From: Balneolaceae bacterium
GTDB taxonomy: Bacteria; Bacteroidota; Rhodothermia; Balneolales; Balneolaceae
Reading direction: 5' to 3'
Length of the DNA stretch: 8,834 bases
Assembly (NCBI GenBank): GCA_007126675.1
Contig: SLAU01000004.1
Coordinates: forward strand, 1 to 8,834
The position numbers and the translations under genes are program-made. Each line of letters starts with the position of its first letter. Position 1 is the first letter of the stretch. The notes beneath the pieces are model-generated. The model saw nothing but the letters and a program-made list of their open reading frames with translations, was not told where the DNA came from and ran no database searches. Positions 6,976 through 8,834 of this stretch are shown one piece after another.

Positions 6976-7019
6976 AAACCGACGAACTGAAAAACCGATG
7001 AACAGTTGAACCGAGAAAG
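6976..7019 (+). repeat. 8-bp-period tandem repeat, tract 2
   Basis: Five octamers in perfect register read AAACCGAC, GAACTGAA, AAACCGAT, GAACAGTT and GAACCGAG, then AAAG. Consensus and final 12 bases agree with tract 1 at 5726-5761. The tracts are in the same orientation on opposite sides of the transposase element. Confidence 0.7.
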
Positions 7020-7087
7020 TACAAGAGGTGCTTTTGGTTATTGGTGAAACGGTTATCGGTTGGCCTTTTTCGAGGAAAAAGTATATT

Positions 7088-7183
7088 TCCTGACTTAAGC
7101 TCTTTTTGAAGTAGAACTAATTGCTCATGGGTAGTTAATGATTTAGGAGAATTAAAAGCACACACAGGGTATCCAAACTCGAA
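7088..7183 (-). repeat. Diverged ~96-bp direct repeat, copy 1
   Basis: It shares with 7369-7465 the blocks TCCTGACTT, TTTTTGAA, ACTAAT, TTAGGAG, ACAGGGTATCC and TCGAA, in the same order, with only one- or two-base gaps. On the - strand one frame reads FEFGYPVCAFNSPK... and stays open past the repeat. I do not recognise this peptide in any family. Confidence 0.65.
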
Positions 7184-7195
7184 CTACAAAAAAAA

Positions 7196-7255
7196 TCTGC
7201 GCAACTCTGCGGTTTAATCTGCGCTCATCTTTTCCACGCGAAGCGAAACTCTGCG
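7196..7255. repeat. TCTGCG motif cluster
   Basis: TCTGCG occurs at 7196, 7206, 7218 and 7250; the first and third are extended to ATCTGCGC and the second and fourth to CTCTGCG. A CGC-GAA-GCG mini-hairpin (7237-7245) sits before the last copy. It separates the two ~96-bp repeats. Function unknown. Confidence 0.5.
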
Positions 7256-7368
7256 AGATAAATTGAGACAATACGTGAGTAGCAGTTAAACCAGTTTGGG
7301 AGAGATAAATCAAGTATGGGTTTTGGTGATTAAAAACAGCTTACTCAAACTCATTCCTAATCTCGTTC

Positions 7369-7465
7369 TCCTGACTTCCGCACTTTTTTTGAAATAAAAC
7401 TAATGCCGACTGTTAGAAATTGAGTTAGGAGGCTGAAAAATAACTACAGGGTATCCCAATTCGAA
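7369..7465 (-). repeat. Diverged ~96-bp direct repeat, copy 2
   Basis: Counterpart of 7088-7183, 281 bp further on and in the same orientation. The - strand frame begins FELGYPVVIF like copy 1 (FEFGYPVCAF) but reaches TAG after 21 codons, and the T-run differs by two bases. If the family once encoded a peptide, this copy is broken. Confidence 0.65.
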
Positions 7466-7488
7466 AGGCGGTAAAACATCATTTCTTC

Positions 7489-7510
7489 AAAGAAAGCAAT
7501 TGCTTTCTTT
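7489..7510 (-). terminator. Perfect 22-bp palindrome at the sulfatase 3' end
   Basis: AAAGAAAGCAA (7489-7499) followed by TTGCTTTCTTT (7500-7510) is a perfect inverted repeat. On the - strand it begins within the sulfatase TAA stop codon (7511-7509) and ends in TTTCTTT. An AT-rich stem with an interrupted T-run makes a plausible but modest terminator, possibly acting in both directions. Confidence 0.5.
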
Positions 7511-8834
7511 ATTGATGATTAACGATCTGATCTAATAATTCAGCCAATTCTGCCGCAATTTCGGGATAATCTTCTATCAGATTTTGAGTCTCGCCCGGAT
7601 CTTCATCCAGATTGAATAAATAGGCCTGACTGCTCAGTTCTTCTATATGCATAGGGTTAGGATCACCCATATTGTGACGGTTATACGCCCATTCTGACCG
7701 CTCATAGGATGGGATATACTTCCACTCCCCTTTTCGAATTCCGAGTCCGTCACTTGATTGCTGAACAACTTCAATACGGCCCTCCTCACTTTCACCAAGA
7801 AAAGCCGATAAAATATTTTGGCTGTCAGGTCCGGCACCCTCCGGCAGATCTACACCCGTTAATGCTGCGAAGGTAGCAAGGAAGTCTACCTGACTAATAA
7901 TCGCGTCAGATTCCACTCCCGCTTCTATCCCGGCCGGCCATTGCGCAAGTGTGGGCATTCGGGTTCCGCCTTCAAAAGCAATATACTTGCCGCCGCGGAA
8001 CGGGCCGTTGGGGTCGTGGTTGCTGTGATGTTCAAGCGCACCGTCATCATATCCGTCGTATAATACCGGTCCATTATCACTGCTGAAAATAACCATGGTA
8101 TTCTCTGCCAGTCCTTGTTCTTCAAGAGTTTCAATAATGGCGCCAACTACCCAGTCGAACTGATGGATGGTATCACCGCGGTATCCCAGTGGGCTAGTAC
8201 CCAGGAAATCAGGATGAGGAATTCTTGGTACGTGGTTTTCAGGCATAGACAGTAATAAGAAAAACGGATTATCTCGGTTTTCTTTGATAAAATCCTGAGA
8301 CCTTCTTGTAAACTCAAATGGCATTTCCTCATCATCCCACCAGGCCGACTGCCCTCCTGCCATGTGTCCGATCCGGCTTACTCCGTTTACAATAGTGCCG
8401 GAATGTTGTACATCCGCCGGATATAATAATAAATCGGGATGGCTGAGCCCTGTGGGTAAATCGCCGACCAGCGGCTGGTGAATATCCACGGGATCATCGT
8501 AATCACCAAAGCGTTCCTCCTGATAGGCATGATGCCCTTCTTCAGGATATGCCACTAAAAGCGGATCATCATCAGGACTTAAGTTGTGAACATAGTGTCC
8601 ATCCACATACACTGTTGGAACTCTGTCGTTGGTTACCGGCAATAAAAAAGATTCATCAAACCCAACCTCCAGAGGACCGGGTTTGATTGCGTCATTCCAG
8701 TCGAGGGTACCAACCTCATCTCCCAAACCGAGATGCCATTTACCGATTATTGATGTCCGGTAACCTGCTTCCCGAAACATTTCGGGGAGTGTGAAAGAGC
8801 CCGGTTCAATGATGAGCGGATCCTCTGCCGAAAG
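7509..8834 (-). CDS. Sulfatase of the arylsulfatase/formylglycine type (N-terminus outside window)
   Basis: Type I sulfatase of the alkaline phosphatase superfamily, which hydrolyses sulfate esters, in this group usually on algal or host polysaccharides. The frame continues past the ATG at 8780 to the window edge with normal family sequence (LSAEDPL...FTLPEMF), so that ATG is internal. Of the protein, 441 residues are visible. The second sulfatase signature GYRTSIIGKWH is at visible residues 24-34. Further on are ENHVPRIPHP (about 199-208), the metal-site motif SSDNGP (about 251-256) and RGGKYIAFEGGTRMP (about 280-294), and near the C-terminus the LFNLDEDPGETQNL block. The catalytic C/S-x-P-x-R motif and any signal peptide lie upstream, outside the window, so the Cys or Ser type cannot be told. 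It converges on the glucan operon from the other strand, so it is a separate transcription unit. Its substrate cannot be inferred here; laminarin is not sulfated. Confidence 0.95.
   Translation of the reverse strand, partial: LSAEDPLIIEPGSFTLPEMFREAGYRTSIIGKWHLGLGDEVGTLDWNDAIKPGPLEVGFDESFLLPVTNDRVPTVYVDGHYVHNLSPDDDPLLVAYPEEGHHAYQEERFGDYDDPVDIHQPLVGDLPTGLSHPDLLLYPADVQHSGTIVNGVSRIGHMAGGQSAWWDDEEMPFEFTRRSQDFIKENRDNPFFLLLSMPENHVPRIPHPDFLGTSPLGYRGDTIHQFDWVVGAIIETLEEQGLAENTMVIFSSDNGPVLYDGYDDGALEHHSNHDPNGPFRGGKYIAFEGGTRMPTLAQWPAGIEAGVESDAIISQVDFLATFAALTGVDLPEGAGPDSQNILSAFLGESEEGRIEVVQQSSDGLGIRKGEWKYIPSYERSEWAYNRHNMGDPNPMHIEELSSQAYLFNLDEDPGETQNLIEDYPEIAAELAELLDQIVNHQ

Larger units (their letters stand above)
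6657..7508. other. Non-coding, repeat-rich interval between transposase and sulfatase
   Basis: These 852 bases contain no gene I would defend. They hold hairpin units C and D, a palindrome repeat (6855-6890), a double hairpin (6896-6933), an 8-bp tandem repeat (6976-7019), two diverged ~96-bp repeats (7088-7183 and 7369-7465), a TCTGCG cluster (7196-7255) and the sulfatase 3' hairpin. A 63-codon GTG-started - strand frame (6974-7165) covers the first ~96-bp repeat but is not supported by its sister copy, which has a stop codon. About 7256-7368 shows nothing recognisable. Confidence 0.7.

Noticed and set aside
5726..7019. Tandem octamers considered as a CRISPR array
   Set aside because: Units of 8 bp are contiguous with no spacers and no cas genes are present.
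6974..7165. 63-codon - strand frame started by GTG, considered as a small gene
   Set aside because: Its first part is a diverged repeat whose sister copy is interrupted by a stop, and its end runs through the 8-bp tandem repeat, so coding is doubtful. Kept as a finding on the repeat instead.
7643..8335. Short - strand frames overlapping the sulfatase in other frames
   Set aside because: Same strand, wrong frame, inside a sulfatase reading frame with clear motifs.
7509..8780. ATG at 8780 as the sulfatase start
   Set aside because: The frame stays open with typical sulfatase sequence to the window edge, and a start there would delete the catalytic Cys/Ser motif.
1..8834. Treating sulfatase and glucan operon as one sulfated-glycan utilisation locus
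   Set aside because: The genes converge, are separated by about 1.9 kb of repeats with terminators at both ends, and GH128 substrates are normally unsulfated. Not excluded, but unsupported.

Overview
The window looks like part of a chromosome of a marine or halophilic member of the Bacteroidota/Balneolota group. The support is a SusC/SusD outer-membrane glycan-uptake pair, lipoproteins with an acidic stretch after the acylated cysteine, A-rich leaders without Shine-Dalgarno sequences, an IS200-like transposase amid many short palindromic intergenic repeats, and a formylglycine-type sulfatase. The phylum assignment is an inference from gene content; no rRNA or marker gene is present.

Layout. 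(1) 1-5599, + strand: a tight three-gene operon. It holds a SusC-type TonB-dependent transporter (5' end outside the window), a SusD-type surface glycan-binding lipoprotein 4 bp downstream, and 21 bp further a lipoprotein with a GH128-like (Asl1-like) glycosidase domain and a C-terminal carbohydrate-binding module. A strong intrinsic terminator at 5646-5677 closes it. The likely substrate is a beta-1,3-glucan such as laminarin: the lipoproteins would bind and cut it at the surface and SusC would import the oligosaccharides. (2) 5678-7508: about 1.8 kb whose only convincing gene is a 153-residue single-tyrosine HUH transposase (6195-6656). The rest is packed with repeats. (3) 7509-8834, - strand: a sulfatase converging on the repeat region; its N-terminal part, including the catalytic Cys/Ser motif, is outside the window.

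The most interesting part is the repeat region. The transposase sits between two + strand and two - strand copies of a repeat unit. The unit is a short GC hairpin with a 3-nt loop, then a conserved core YATATCCRTA, then in the outer copies a longer hairpin. Stem sequences differ between copies but pairing is kept, so the folded form appears to be what matters. Further out are another repeat family in inverted orientation, two tracts of an 8-bp tandem repeat ending in the same 12 bases, and a pair of diverged ~96-bp direct repeats. This fits a REP/BIME-like system served by an IS200-type transposase in a convergent intergenic region. I see no CRISPR array, tRNA, rRNA or clearly novel multi-gene system.
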